Made by a program: the position numbers and the translations under genes. DNA of 64,000 nucleotides. Origin: Caldilineaceae bacterium (GTDB lineage Bacteria > Chloroflexota > Anaerolineae > Caldilineales > Caldilineaceae). Positions 1 through 9,473 of this stretch are shown one piece after another. The stretch covers positions 1 to 64,000 of the forward strand of contig WTGY01000151.1 in assembly GCA_011523365.1 (NCBI GenBank). The letters are read 5' to 3'. The notes under the pieces are model-generated. The model was given only the letters and a program-made list of their open reading frames with translations. It was not told the DNA's origin and made no database searches. How positions within the stretch are numbered: position 1 is the first letter of the stretch; each line of letters starts with the position of its first letter.

Positions 1-111
1 CATGGCGGTGAACGTTGGGCATATATGGGAGTTGCCTCGCCTGTCTTGCCTGCGCTGGACACATTTTCGGAATCTGCCAGGAGGCGGGGGGTAGCGTGGG
101 CCGACACGGGG

Positions 112-260
112 CGGCAATTTCGTATTGCCCACCCACTGGCTACGACGCGAGGTTGTAGGAGAGGGGGCGTTGCGGGGGCGGAGCCCCCGCACAAGGGAGG
201 GCCGAATAGGCCCGACCGCCCAAAAGCGAGGAGAGAGAAACATCTTTCGCCACACTGAAT
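112..260 (+). repeat. truncated copy (copy 0) of the dispersed 455-bp element
   Basis: The core from about 150 matches the GC-rich heart of the other copies: a perfect GCGGGGGC/GCCCCCGC palindrome followed by a GGGCC-GAATA-GGCCC hairpin. It is then followed by a purine-rich GAGGAGAGA tract. Weaker similarity extends left to about 112. Neither terminal inverted repeat is recognisable, so this is a decayed copy. The rest of 1-438 holds no convincing gene; the short ORF here lies in the repeat and is not believed. No clear promoter for the gene at 439 was found. Confidence 0.75.
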
Positions 261-438
261 CATGAGCGCCTTTGGGCAAGGACTTAGCAGTCACGACGTT
301 TATATGAACTGAGATAGGCAAGGGCAAGACCTGTTTTTCCGCGGAGGGCCGCGGAGAACACCTTTTTGGGTCCACAGAGAACTGAGAGGGTCAGATCGGG
401 AAACGGCTTCTTGTGAAGAGGAAGAAGGGGATGCAGCC

Positions 439-1656
439 ATGAATTTCAGCCGCGATCAGTTTTTGGAAGACGGATATGTGATTCTGCGGGGCGTCATTCC
501 GCCGCAAGAGCTGGATGGGCTGCGGCGGGCCTATGAAGAGCTGGTCGAACGGCAGAAGGTGATCTGGGCGAGGGAGCGGGGGCCGGATGACCCGCCGGGC
601 GGTGTGTGGGAGACGCACGCCCAGCCCCGACTTAATTTGGGTATGCTGGCCGGCGAGATCGACGCGCAGACGGTCAGTGCGGTCGAGATCTGGCTGCACG
701 AGAACATGCAGGGGGTCAGCAGCCGCTTGCTGGGCGTGGACGACGCGGCTGTGACCGAGATGATGCTGATGTGCAACCCGGTCCGCGACCACGAGACGGG
801 CGGTCATCGGGGCTGGCACCGCGACTTTTATCCGCCGCATACGGCACCGCTGCAGGGATACGCGGACGACATCCTGGAGAACGGGCCGCGGTACGTGCAG
901 TGGAATCTGCCGCTGTACGACGACAACGTTCTCTGGGTCGTGCCCGGCAGCCACAACCGTCTCAACACGGACGAGGAGAACGCGGCGATGAACGCTGATG
1001 CACGTACGCCTGTGCCCGGCGCGGTCCAGACTCATCTGGCGGCGGGTGACGGCGCGGCCTATATTCTGCCGCTTCTGCACTGGGGCAGCCGTTATAATGC
1101 CAAGATGCGGCGCACGATCCACGGCGGTTTTTCGGAGTACACGACGCACAAGGAGCTACCCTACTTTGAACATCTGTCTCCAGAGTCGCAGGAATCATTC
1201 CAGCGCTGGAATGAGCGCAGCACGCGGGCGTTCGAACGGACCGAGGCGGCGCTGCGGGCGGTCGTTGACGGCGACGGCGCCGCGTACAAGGCCGCTCTGG
1301 ACCGGCTCCATCCGGGACGCGGCGACAAGGGCAGGTTGCTCTCCACTATTTTTCTGAGCAAGAGCGCCAAGCGAATCCATCAACTCAAGAGCCCGGATTT
1401 CGACAGCCTTCCCGAGCAGGAGCGGAATTGGGCGACGGGCGTACATCCCATGACTCTCCAGTGGGGCAGGCCGCTGGCCGATCGATTCAGCGATCAGGAG
1501 GCGGACGTCCTGTGGGCGCGCTTCAAGTTCGTCGACGATCTGCTGCAGGCGGAGGAAGACCAGTGGACGCCCGGTTTTCAGGGCGAGGAGACGCGTTACT
1601 ATTTCGATCGGGTGCCGGCTGATCTCAGTGTTGAGGCGTTTCTCGCCACTTTGTGA
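439..1656 (+). CDS. phytanoyl-CoA dioxygenase (PhyH) family protein
   Basis: Predicted cytoplasmic Fe(II)/2-oxoglutarate-dependent oxygenase of 405 aa. The iron-binding HxD pair is in WHRDFYP (H127, D129). A PGSH turn lies at 169-172, and the distal histidine is probably H214 in LLHWGS, followed by R224/R225 as a likely 2-oxoglutarate anchor. The protein is longer than typical PhyH members (about 250-300 aa); the extra C-terminal ~170 residues have no recognised domain. It starts with ATG behind a purine-rich GAAGAAGGGGATG stretch. The MocA-type oxidoreductase follows within about 55 nt, so the two are probably co-transcribed. The substrate cannot be told from sequence; family members hydroxylate lipids, amino acids and small metabolites. 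Confidence 0.85.
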   Translation: MNFSRDQFLEDGYVILRGVIPPQELDGLRRAYEELVERQKVIWARERGPDDPPGGVWETHAQPRLNLGMLAGEIDAQTVSAVEIWLHENMQGVSSRLLGVDDAAVTEMMLMCNPVRDHETGGHRGWHRDFYPPHTAPLQGYADDILENGPRYVQWNLPLYDDNVLWVVPGSHNRLNTDEENAAMNADARTPVPGAVQTHLAAGDGAAYILPLLHWGSRYNAKMRRTIHGGFSEYTTHKELPYFEHLSPESQESFQRWNERSTRAFERTEAALRAVVDGDGAAYKAALDRLHPGRGDKGRLLSTIFLSKSAKRIHQLKSPDFDSLPEQERNWATGVHPMTLQWGRPLADRFSDQEADVLWARFKFVDDLLQAEEDQWTPGFQGEETRYYFDRVPADLSVEAFLATL

Positions 1657-1709
1657 GACCGGCCAGATCGCCGGCATCGTTACACATTGCCATACAGGGG
1701 AGTTTAACT

Positions 1710-2783
1710 GTGGGAAGCAGTCCAGTACGAATCGGTTTGATCGGGACGGGGATGGTCGCCCAGGTTATGCATTTGCCGCATCTGTTCGAGTTGCCGGAGC
1801 TTTTTGAGGTTTCGGCCCTTTGCGACCTGTCACCGGGCACGGTGCAGGCAGTGGGCGCGAAGTACGGCATCCGGCACACATTTTCCGACTATCGTGAGAT
1901 GCTGGAACGCGCCGATCTGGATGCGGTGATGGTGCTGACGCAGGACCATGCCCAACCGGCGACGGACGCATTGCGAGCGGGAAAGCATGTCTTCATTGAG
2001 AAGCCGATGTGCCACAATCTGGATGAGGCCGATGAACTCCTGGACGTGCAGGCGCAGAGCGATTGTGTGGCCCAGCTCGGCCATCACAAAATATACGATC
2101 CCGGGTATGTGGCCGGCCGTGAGCGTATCCGGCAAATGCAAAGCCCCCATCTGATCCGCCTTTACGATATCAACGGCCCCAATGACCTGTTTCTGGAGCA
2201 CTATGACATCGTGCGCGTCGATGACGTTGATGCCGCCGAGAAGGAGAGGATGGGGCGGCTCCGCCAGGAGAGCATGCAACGCGCCATCGGCGTCCAACCC
2301 GAAGCGGTCATGCGCGCGTACGGCAAGATGCTGGGACTGTCGATTCACGACATCTACATTCTGGACGGCGCCTTCGGCCTGCCTGAGCGCGTTGTCTCGA
2401 CGGAGATCTGGAATGGCGGCGGGGCGTTTGTCTCGATCCTGGCTTATCCGAACAATCTGCGTTGTATACTGGACACAGCCGCGGTGCTGGACCTGCGCCT
2501 CTTCGACGAGAGGATGACCGTTTACGCGCCGGACGGCATTGTTTCGATCGTGTTTCCCAGTCCGTTCCTGAAGAACGCGGCCACGGTGGTCGAGGAGTGG
2601 AGGATGGATGGGAAACATTTCCGCGAATCGACGACCACCGCTTCTTACGAGGAGGCGTTCAAGCTGGAGTTGATACATTTTCACGACTGTATTGTGAATG
2701 GGAAGACGCCGCACACGCCGGCATCCGGAGGACGAGCGCAGATCGCGCTGTTGATCGATATGATAAAGGCCTACAAACCATAG
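1710..2783 (+). CDS. Gfo/Idh/MocA family oxidoreductase
   Basis: NAD(P)-dependent sugar or cyclitol dehydrogenase-like protein of 357 aa. The N-terminal Rossmann motif GLIGTGMVAQ is followed by the family hallmark EKPM (in VFIEKPMCHN) about 95 residues later, then a C-terminal alpha/beta domain. The GTG at 1710 is preferred because AGGGGAG at 1696-1702 sits about 8 nt upstream. A longer GTG start at 1653 would overlap the upstream stop codon but adds 19 residues that do not look like the family. It is probably co-transcribed with the PhyH gene. The oxidised substrate is not predictable. Confidence 0.85.
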   Translation: MGSSPVRIGLIGTGMVAQVMHLPHLFELPELFEVSALCDLSPGTVQAVGAKYGIRHTFSDYREMLERADLDAVMVLTQDHAQPATDALRAGKHVFIEKPMCHNLDEADELLDVQAQSDCVAQLGHHKIYDPGYVAGRERIRQMQSPHLIRLYDINGPNDLFLEHYDIVRVDDVDAAEKERMGRLRQESMQRAIGVQPEAVMRAYGKMLGLSIHDIYILDGAFGLPERVVSTEIWNGGGAFVSILAYPNNLRCILDTAAVLDLRLFDERMTVYAPDGIVSIVFPSPFLKNAATVVEEWRMDGKHFRESTTTASYEEAFKLELIHFHDCIVNGKTPHTPASGGRAQIALLIDMIKAYKP

Positions 2784-3055
2784 GGTTCGACGTGGCGCCG
2801 GCCGTCGATACAGTTTCTTCTGCCAGCTGATATCCATTCAATCCACCCTGTATCCATCCTGTGTTCACTCCAGGCGGTCCTCCTACACTTCCAAGCGCTC
2901 TTTACTCAGGCGGCTGCTTGTCCTCTCCCACAAGGTAGTATCGTCTCAAGACTACTCTAACTGAATCAGAGGGAACGGCTTGCTCGGCGGGACGCCAATG
3001 AGGACGTCAATTCACTTTGCGCGTCTTTGGTTCCGGGCTGAAAGCAGGCCGGCAA

Positions 3056-3512
3056 GGGTGCTTCGCAGTTTTGGGGTGGGAACAGCCTGGCGGGGAATCA
3101 GTGCCAGCGGTGGCTGGCGTTGTTTAGCGTCTTTGGGCGAGACGCAGTGCAGGCGTCCGGCCTGCCGTACGGTGGGGTCCGTCAGTTGGGGCGAGTGCGA
3201 GGGCAGGCACAAAGGCCGGCACCTACGGGGATCTGATGGGACTGGCGGGACGTGGTCTGGCTAAACACTCTCGGCTGGGCACCTTTTCGAATAGAGACAC
3301 CAGGTCGGCGAGGCATGTTGTAGGAGAGGGGGCGTTGCGGGGGCGGAGCCCCCGCACAAGGGAGGGCCGAATAGGCCCGACCGCCCGGAACTGCAGTGGT
3401 CAGTGATCAGTGGTCAGTGACTGGCCATTCTATTTGAGATTGCTGTGAGCACTGGGCATGGTCTATTCACTGCCTGAGTTTCACGTAAGTGTCCCCCCTT
3501 TGTAACGCACAG
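3056..3512 (+). repeat. dispersed inverted-repeat element, copy 1 (right end decayed)
   Basis: The left terminal repeat is GGGTGCTTCGC (3056-3066), a variant of the family GGGTGCATCCC. The next ~330 bp match copies 2-4 closely, including the GC-rich palindrome core at 3331-3386. The core is followed by GGAACTGCAG and a TGGTCAGTG-type short tandem repeat (3387-3421). The right end is degenerate (about 3502-3512, GTAACGCACAG where GAGATGCACCC is expected), but its position gives the family length of ~457 bp. There is no transposase gene inside. It separates the MocA gene from the importer operon. The preceding 2784-3055 shows nothing recognisable. Confidence 0.8.
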
Positions 3513-3528
3513 GGCTGGGAAAGGCAAC

Positions 3529-3558
3529 TTGACCTAGCGGCCCCAAATCAAATAGAAT
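3529..3558 (+). promoter_or_regulatory. sigma70-type promoter for the importer operon at 3630
   Basis: TTGACC (3529-3534), 18-nt spacer, TAGAAT (3553-3558). It begins 16 nt after the inferred right end of repeat copy 1 and leaves a leader of about 65 nt before the ATG at 3630. Confidence 0.6.
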
Positions 3559-3629
3559 TATATTGTTCGGGTCTTGCCAGCATCAACGTTTCCAACCCTC
3601 AAAACACATAGACAAGAGGAGGCCAAGAG

Positions 3630-5237
3630 ATGAGAAGGCGAAATATCTCCTTTGCAGCCACGATAATAGGACTAATCGTGATCCTTGCCATGCTTGCCGC
3701 CTGTGCTCCTGCTGCCCCGGCGGACAGCGGCGCCGATCAGGCCGCCAGCGCCGATGAGTCGGAAGCTGCCGCGGCGGCCGATGAAGGAGGGCCCAAGTAC
3801 GGGGGAATCCTAAAGTTTGGCCAAGCTCAGGCGTCAACCGTGATCAATCCCTGGGGTGGACGCTTGCACGGCGCGACCGAGTGGAACATCCTCCACCAGA
3901 TCTATGAAGGACTGCTGTATTGGGATTCGGGATACAACAACAACCCCTCACTGGCCGAGTCCTGGGAGGCGGTCAGCGAAACCGAATACATCTTCAATCT
4001 GCGCAAGGGAGTCCTGTTCCACAACGGCGAGGAGATGACCTCGGAGGACGTCGTTTACTCCTTTGAGCACGCGATGGATGAGTCGATTTCCGCCTACGCG
4101 GGCTGGTTGTCACCGGTCGCGAGCGTCGAAGCTACGGACGATTACACTGTAAAGGTGACGCTTAAGGAGCCTTACAGTCCATTTCTCGACGTGATTGGAA
4201 GGCCGGCGGTGCTGGTCATGCCTGCGGGCACCTTTGAGAAGGAACCGTTCGAGTACATTGGGACGGGGCCTTTCAAATTGAAGGAGTTCGAGCCGGGCGT
4301 CAAGACGGAGTTGGTCAGAAATGAGGACTACTGGGAGGAGGGCGTGCCCTACCTGGACGGCATCAGCATGTCCTATCTGCTCGACGACGCGGCCCGTGCG
4401 GCCAACCTTTCCTCTGACGCGGTCGATTTCATCATGATGGTGCCCGGCGCGTCCTGGGAATCTCTCACCCAGCAGGAGTACAAGCTGTTCACCGGCGACA
4501 CCGGAATCTTCTTCATGTTCACTTTCAACGTGGGGAGGGAGCCGTTCAACGACCCCAACGTTTTGAAGGCGCTGCAGCACCTGGTTGACAGGCAGGTCAT
4601 GTGCGACGTCTATACCGCCGGTCGCTGTAACCGCTTCTTCGCAGGCGACCCGCAGCCGCCGACCAGCCAGTACTATACCGGCATCGAGTACTTCAAAGAA
4701 CCGGACATTGAGAAGGCCAAGGAGTATCTGGCCAAATCCAACTATCCGGACGGCTTCGAAGTGGACCTGAACTTCTACGGGGCGGCATCGGATGAAGGCC
4801 AGATCGCCGAGATCCTTCAGATCAGTGCGGCCGAGCTGGGAATAAAGTTCAATCTTCTGGCCACCGACCATGCGGTCTGGGTGGAGAAGGTTTACAAGGG
4901 TGAGTTCACCGCCGCTTTGCAGGGCCTATACGCTTCGAGTCCGGACGACATCTTCTACGGGATCATGCATCCGGAGGGCGTGTCGCATGGCTTTGCTCCC
5001 AACTTTGACATTCCCGAGTACAACGTGCTGGTGGAAGAGGCGCGCAGGGTAACCGACCCCGATCAGCGCCGGGAACTCTATACGGAGGCGTTGACCATTG
5101 GGTATGAGGCGGGATGGCCGCTCATCTATCTCTTCACCTATGACGATCGCATGGGCATGCACCCGGATGTCATGGACTACCAGGTCGACGGTCTGGGCAC
5201 AGTGCGTTTTCTGAAGTACGTTTGGCTGGACAGGTAA
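3630..5237 (+). CDS. ABC importer substrate-binding lipoprotein, family 5 (peptide/nickel/oligosaccharide type)
   Basis: Exported solute receptor of 535 aa. The signal peptide has an RRR n-region, a hydrophobic stretch and the lipobox LAAC with the acylated cysteine at C25. It is followed by a low-complexity Ala/Asp/Glu linker (26-55) and the SBP_bac_5 fold, for example the YEGLLYWD and VYSFEHAMD segments. A strong Shine-Dalgarno (GAGGAGG at about 3613-3620) supports the ATG. Two permease genes follow after a 150-nt gap carrying a hairpin. No ATPase gene is in the operon. Family-5 proteins bind di/oligopeptides, oligosaccharides or metal chelates; the ligand here is not predictable. Confidence 0.92.
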   Translation: MRRRNISFAATIIGLIVILAMLAACAPAAPADSGADQAASADESEAAAAADEGGPKYGGILKFGQAQASTVINPWGGRLHGATEWNILHQIYEGLLYWDSGYNNNPSLAESWEAVSETEYIFNLRKGVLFHNGEEMTSEDVVYSFEHAMDESISAYAGWLSPVASVEATDDYTVKVTLKEPYSPFLDVIGRPAVLVMPAGTFEKEPFEYIGTGPFKLKEFEPGVKTELVRNEDYWEEGVPYLDGISMSYLLDDAARAANLSSDAVDFIMMVPGASWESLTQQEYKLFTGDTGIFFMFTFNVGREPFNDPNVLKALQHLVDRQVMCDVYTAGRCNRFFAGDPQPPTSQYYTGIEYFKEPDIEKAKEYLAKSNYPDGFEVDLNFYGAASDEGQIAEILQISAAELGIKFNLLATDHAVWVEKVYKGEFTAALQGLYASSPDDIFYGIMHPEGVSHGFAPNFDIPEYNVLVEEARRVTDPDQRRELYTEALTIGYEAGWPLIYLFTYDDRMGMHPDVMDYQVDGLGTVRFLKYVWLDR

Positions 5238-5258
5238 TGGGCTTCAGTCATGTACAGG

Positions 5259-5291
5259 AGGACGCGTTCCCCGAAATGGGGATCGCGTCCT
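5259..5291 (+). promoter_or_regulatory. intercistronic hairpin between binding protein and permease (importer 1)
   Basis: A 14-bp stem with one mismatch (5259-5272 with 5278-5291) closed by a GAAAT loop. Only a weak pyrimidine tail follows, so it looks more like an mRNA-stabilising or partial-attenuation hairpin than a full terminator. Confidence 0.65.
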
Positions 5292-5389
5292 TCCTTTGGC
5301 GGCGCGAGGTCGCGGCTGTGCCCTGACATGCCTGCCGATATCGCGCCTGACTTCGTAATTCCAATTTGTGAAAGAGGAGACGACGCTAC

Positions 5390-6337
5390 ATGTCGCGATT
5401 TTTGGGTCGCCGTCTGATTCGCGCTGTACTGACCGTGTGGGCAGTTGCGACCCTGGTCTTTCTACTGATGCACGCGCTACCTGGCGACGTTGTGCTCGTG
5501 CTGCTCGATACCGTCGGCGCAGGGTCGCCAGCGGCCGAAAAGATGCGCGAGTTCCTTGGGCTCGACCGGCCACTTTATGTGCAATATTTCGACTGGCTGG
5601 GAACCCTCCTCAGGGGAGACATGGGCAACTCCCTGTTGGGGGGCTACCCGGTATGGGACCTGGTCAAATCGCGCATTCCGGTGACGGTTGAGCTGGCGGC
5701 TCTGACGATCCTGTTGGGGCTCTCGATCGCGATTCCACTGGGGATTGTGGCGGCAGCCAGAAACGGATCCTGGGTTGACCTGCTGGCGATGCAGTTCGGC
5801 CAGCTGGGTATCTCGATCCCGAACTTCTGGATCGCCACGATACTGATTCTGGTGGTGGCGGCGCGGCTGCAGTGGCTGCCGCCATCCGGCTACAAGCCGA
5901 TCAGCGACGGCCTGGGGACGAATCTGCTGCACATGATCATGCCGTCCCTGAGCCTTGCGCTCCCCCTGGCGGCGGTGATGACGCGCGTCGTGCGCTCTGC
6001 GGTTCTTGAAGTACTCAACCGGGACTACATGCGAGTGGCGCACGCCAAGGGGCTCCATCCTCAGCAGGTTCTCTGGAGGCATGGATTGAGGAACGCCGCG
6101 ATCCCTATCGTAACCGTCATCGGACTCGAACTGGGCTACTTGTTGGGGGGAACGGTCCTGATAGAGGAGATGTTCTTCGTTCCGGGGCTTGGCCAGTTGA
6201 CCGTGCGTGCTTTGCTCAACCGGGACCTGCCGGTGCTGCAGGGGGTATTGTTGCTGTATTCGACAGCCTTTGTCCTGGTGAATCTTGTTGTGGACCTGCT
6301 CTATGGCCAAATCGATCCACGAATTCGCTACGAATAA
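5390..6337 (+). CDS. ABC importer permease, DppB/OppB type
   Basis: Inner-membrane subunit of 315 aa for importer 1. An N-terminal anchor helix (about 10-30) precedes a soluble loop and the BPD_transp_1 core with five further helices. The coupling loop has the DYMRVAHAKG segment that contacts the ATPase. The ATG is supported by AGAGGAGA about 8-10 nt upstream. The C-terminus (DPRIRYE) is typical of DppB. The next gene begins directly after this stop codon. Confidence 0.92.
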   Translation: MSRFLGRRLIRAVLTVWAVATLVFLLMHALPGDVVLVLLDTVGAGSPAAEKMREFLGLDRPLYVQYFDWLGTLLRGDMGNSLLGGYPVWDLVKSRIPVTVELAALTILLGLSIAIPLGIVAAARNGSWVDLLAMQFGQLGISIPNFWIATILILVVAARLQWLPPSGYKPISDGLGTNLLHMIMPSLSLALPLAAVMTRVVRSAVLEVLNRDYMRVAHAKGLHPQQVLWRHGLRNAAIPIVTVIGLELGYLLGGTVLIEEMFFVPGLGQLTVRALLNRDLPVLQGVLLLYSTAFVLVNLVVDLLYGQIDPRIRYE

Positions 6338-6344
6338 CGCCGGG

Positions 6345-7208
6345 ATGGAGGGTACGCTGGCGGCGAGAAACCCGCTGCGGAGCTTCGTGCGGCGGGCTCT
6401 TCGTCATCGCCTGTTCACGGCCGGCTTTATCATCACCCTGATTCTGATCATCACGTCGGTCTTCGCGCCCGTCTTCGCCACCAAGGATCCCTTTGAGGCG
6501 GATTTCAAACAGATGCTTGCCAGCCCAAGTCTTGACCATTTCCTGGGCACCGACTATCTGGGGCGGGATCTATACAGCCGGATCATCTACGGAGGACGGT
6601 TCAGCCTGCTTGTCGCGCTGCTGTCGATGGCGCTGTCCGGTCTGATCGGGCTCCTGCTCGGGATGGCGGCCGGTTACCTGCGCGGGCCCGTGGAAACAGG
6701 CATCATGGCCTTCATCGACCTGATGTTCGCCATTCCGGGTCTTCTGCTGGCCCTGACAATCTCGGTGCTGCTGGGGCCGTCCACGCAGAATCTGATCATC
6801 GCGCTTGCCATTATCTATGTTCCCATCCTTTGCCGCGTCACGCGCGGCGCGGTGATCGCAGTTTCGCAGCTGCCGTATATCGAGAGTGCACGGGCAATTG
6901 GCGGATCCAGTTGGCGGATTATGATGCTCCATCTGCTGCCGAACGCAGGGGCGCCGGTTATCGTTCAGATAACAATTGGGCTGGCGTGGACGATTCTGAG
7001 TGAGGCGGCGCTGACTTTTCTTGGATTCGGGGCGCAGCCTCCGGCCCCGTCGTGGGGCGCGATCCTTGCCGGCGGGCGCAAGTATCTGAATACGCACCCG
7101 GAGATGTCGGTGTTCCCCGGAATTGCTATCGCCATCTCTGTACTCGGTTTCAATCTTCTCGGGGACGGACTGCGAGATTTGCTTGATCCTACCCTGCGCG
7201 AACGCTGA
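6345..7208 (+). CDS. ABC importer permease, DppC/OppC type
   Basis: Second membrane subunit of importer 1, 287 aa. The N-terminal OppC-type helix (about 25-45) is followed by the motif LGTDYLGRDLYSRIIYG, typical of DppC proteins, and the BPD_transp_1 core. ATG 6345 lies 8 nt after the dppB-like stop and fits the family length. An in-frame ATG at 6303 would overlap the upstream gene and lengthen an already complete N-terminus. The C-terminus (GDGLRDLLDP) is standard. No ATPase gene follows; an SDR gene does. Confidence 0.88.
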   Translation: MEGTLAARNPLRSFVRRALRHRLFTAGFIITLILIITSVFAPVFATKDPFEADFKQMLASPSLDHFLGTDYLGRDLYSRIIYGGRFSLLVALLSMALSGLIGLLLGMAAGYLRGPVETGIMAFIDLMFAIPGLLLALTISVLLGPSTQNLIIALAIIYVPILCRVTRGAVIAVSQLPYIESARAIGGSSWRIMMLHLLPNAGAPVIVQITIGLAWTILSEAALTFLGFGAQPPAPSWGAILAGGRKYLNTHPEMSVFPGIAIAISVLGFNLLGDGLRDLLDPTLRER

Positions 7209-7270
7209 AGCCGCATTAGGAGAGAGATGCTCTCCCCACAACCCATTGTTTCGACACTGGAGCGAGAACG

Positions 7271-8266
7271 ATGAAGATCCTTGTAACCGGAGCTACCGGA
7301 CGCATCGGCAGCCGTCTTGTCGCCGAACTTCTGCGGCGGGACCATCAGGTGCGTGCTCTCGTGATGCCGGAGGATCCTCTGCGGGCCCGTGTCGAGGTCC
7401 CGGGCGTCGAGATTGTGGAGGGGCAGCTTACTGAGCGGGACAGCCTGCGGCCTGCAGTGGAGGGGGTTGACGCGGTCTACCATCTGGGAGCTCATCTGCC
7501 CCAAGGCCGGACCTCAGATGAACTGTTCGATACCAATGTAGTCGGTACGTACAATCTGCTAGAGACTCTCGTCCCTCACGCGAGCCGGATCAAGCGATTC
7601 GTCCTGGCCAGCACCGACAACGTCTATTGGAATCCCAATGGGGCGCTCTATCTGCCGGTGGACGAGGAGCATCCGCGCATCAATGACGACCCGTATGGGA
7701 TGAGCAAGATCCTGTGCGAGGACATGTGCTGGGTCTATATGCGGCGCTGCGGCCTGCCGGTGACAGTTCCCCGCTTTGGCGTAACGCTGGCGTGCGAAGA
7801 GCTGCTGGACCCCGCGTCGATCTGGGCCGACAAACTTTATCTGCCTGGATTCCTGAGACAACTGAAAGCCAAGCCCTGCCTGTCAAGCGAGGAGCAGGAG
7901 ACGGTCGAGAATCTGGAGGACCTTGATCCTAGCGATCCCATGTTGGTGATCGCGCGTGACCCGCAGGGGGTGGCGGGGACCGAAATGGTGAACGACCCGC
8001 GTAATCTGGCCGAGGGATTGGTTCTGCTGTTGGAGAATGAGATCGCGGTGGGCAAGGTTTTTCATCTGATGGCGGGCCAGCCTTTCGCCCACGATGAACT
8101 GCTGAAATACATTTCGAAGGTAACAGGCTGGCCGTACGTCGAGGTGACGGTCTCGAAGGTCGTTCAATGGGAGTTGAGCATCGCCAAGGCGCGGGCCATG
8201 CTGGGGTACAATCCGACCAGGGACGTGTTTCAGATGATTGATGAAGGCTGGGCGATGAAATCCTGA
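7271..8266 (+). CDS. NAD-dependent epimerase/dehydratase (extended SDR)
   Basis: Rossmann-fold oxidoreductase of 331 aa. The N-terminal TGATGRIGS nucleotide motif, an LAST-type serine (VLASTDNVY) and the YGMSK catalytic Tyr-Lys pair (YxxxK) mark the extended SDR family. This family acts on nucleotide sugars, free sugars or lactones; the exact reaction is open. It lies 62 nt after the importer permease on the same strand and is probably the last gene of that operon. It is only distantly related to the 263-aa SDR array at 17566-21183. Confidence 0.85.
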   Translation: MKILVTGATGRIGSRLVAELLRRDHQVRALVMPEDPLRARVEVPGVEIVEGQLTERDSLRPAVEGVDAVYHLGAHLPQGRTSDELFDTNVVGTYNLLETLVPHASRIKRFVLASTDNVYWNPNGALYLPVDEEHPRINDDPYGMSKILCEDMCWVYMRRCGLPVTVPRFGVTLACEELLDPASIWADKLYLPGFLRQLKAKPCLSSEEQETVENLEDLDPSDPMLVIARDPQGVAGTEMVNDPRNLAEGLVLLLENEIAVGKVFHLMAGQPFAHDELLKYISKVTGWPYVEVTVSKVVQWELSIAKARAMLGYNPTRDVFQMIDEGWAMKS

Positions 8267-8283
8267 AGTGGATACACCTAATG

Positions 8284-8306
8284 GAAGGGGAACCTCACGC
8301 CCCTTC
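8284..8306 (+). terminator. probable terminator between converging operons
   Basis: A 7-bp stem GAAGGGG/CCCCTTC (8284-8290, 8300-8306) with a 9-nt loop, followed by the pyrimidine run TCTTTC. It sits between the SDR stop (8266) and the converging ATPase gene (8378), where a terminator is expected. Confidence 0.5.
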
Positions 8307-8377
8307 TCTTTCGATGCTGTACTCCGCACCGACCAGAATTCCTAAGTGACAATTCGCAAAAGGGGTAACCGGACCGG

Positions 8378-9421
8378 CTAAGAGTGCGCTGTCTGTGGAA
8401 CGGGCGCGTCCAGGGTTCCGGCCAGGTCCAGTTCGAGGGCGCGGTGGCAGCTCACCGCGTGGCCGGGGGCGACCTCTTCCAGTTCGGGGGTGCGCTCGCG
8501 GCAGAGGTCGACGGCGTAGCGGCAGCGGGGGTGGAAGTAGCAGCCGGAAGGCGGGTTGGCGGGGTCGGCTACTTCGCCCTCGAGGATGATTCGCTGCGAG
8601 CGGAGGGTCGGGTCCGGCAGGGGCACTGCGGAGAGCAGGGCTTCGGTGTAGGGGTGTTTGGGAGATTCGAAGAGCTGCTGCGTTTCGGCGGTCTCGACGA
8701 CGCGGCCGACATACATGACGGCGACGCGGTCGCAGATGTGCTTGACGACGCTGAGGTCGTGGGCTACGAACAGGTAGGTGAGGCCGAGGCGCTCCTGCAA
8801 CTCCAGCAGGAGGTTGAGGATCTGTGCCTGCACCGATACGTCGAGCGCCGAAACGGGCTCGTCGGCGACGATAAGGCTCGGGTTGAGGGCGAGTGCGCGG
8901 GCGATGCCGATGCGCTGGCGCTGGCCGCCGCTGAAGGCGTGTGGGAAGCGTTGCAGGAACTCGGGTCGCAGGCCGACCAGGGCGAGCAGCTCTTCCACGC
9001 GTTCGACTCGCTGCCGACGGTCCGTCACGCCGTTCACGAGCAGGGGTTCGCCGATAATGTCGAACAGGGTCATGCGCGGGTTCAGCGAGGAGAAGGGGTC
9101 CTGGAAGATCATCTGCATGTGGCGGCGCAAGGGTTGCAGTTCGTCCCTGGACAGATTGGCGATGTCTGTCATTTCGCCGTCGTCGACGCGGAAGTGGATT
9201 TCTCCGGCCGAAGGTTGCAGCGCACGCACGATACAGCGGGAGGCGGTCGTCTTGCCGCAGCCGCTCTCTCCGACGATGCCGAAGGTCTCTCCCTTGTAGA
9301 TGTGGAAGTTAAGGCCGTCCACGGCGCGGACCTGGCCCACCGCGCGCTGCCAGAAGCCCTTCCGTATCGGGAAGAATTTCTGTAGACCTTTGACCTCCAG
9401 CAGAACCTGATCGTTATCCAT
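8378..9421 (-). CDS. ABC importer ATP-binding protein, DppF/OppF type
   Basis: Cytoplasmic ATPase of 347 aa for importer 2. It has Walker [10 protein letters not shown] (about 53-61), signature FSGGQRQR, Walker B LIVADEP and the switch histidine in VAHDLSVV. The C-terminal oligopeptide-family extension carries the Cys-rich GCYFHPRC segment (about residue 300) that may hold an Fe-S cluster. It is the last gene of a five-gene importer operon and lies 52 nt after its OppD-type partner; such ATPases work as heterodimers. Because three of the five importers in this window are of the same family or related and lack ATPases, this pair could in principle serve others. Confidence 0.95.
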   Translation of the reverse strand: MDNDQVLLEVKGLQKFFPIRKGFWQRAVGQVRAVDGLNFHIYKGETFGIVGESGCGKTTASRCIVRALQPSAGEIHFRVDDGEMTDIANLSRDELQPLRRHMQMIFQDPFSSLNPRMTLFDIIGEPLLVNGVTDRRQRVERVEELLALVGLRPEFLQRFPHAFSGGQRQRIGIARALALNPSLIVADEPVSALDVSVQAQILNLLLELQERLGLTYLFVAHDLSVVKHICDRVAVMYVGRVVETAETQQLFESPKHPYTEALLSAVPLPDPTLRSQRIILEGEVADPANPPSGCYFHPRCRYAVDLCRERTPELEEVAPGHAVSCHRALELDLAGTLDAPVPQTAHS

Positions 9422-9473
9422 AGTGTCAATCGTACAAGGACTGAATCTGTCGTCCAGTGGTCGGATTCGACCG

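Noticed and set aside
166-222. Possible CRISPR or rho-independent terminator in the repeat core
   Set aside because: The palindromes recur only as part of a long dispersed element, with no array of spacers and no T-run.
25-258. 77-aa frame at the left edge
   Set aside because: Runs into the repeat core, has no ribosome-binding site and no recognisable domain.
1653-1709. N-terminal extension of the MocA gene from a GTG overlapping the upstream stop
   Set aside because: The extra 19 residues do not fit the family and a good ribosome-binding site precedes GTG 1710.
8384-9385. 333-aa plus-strand reading frame
   Set aside because: Antisense to the OppF-type ATPase, which has all nucleotide-binding motifs.
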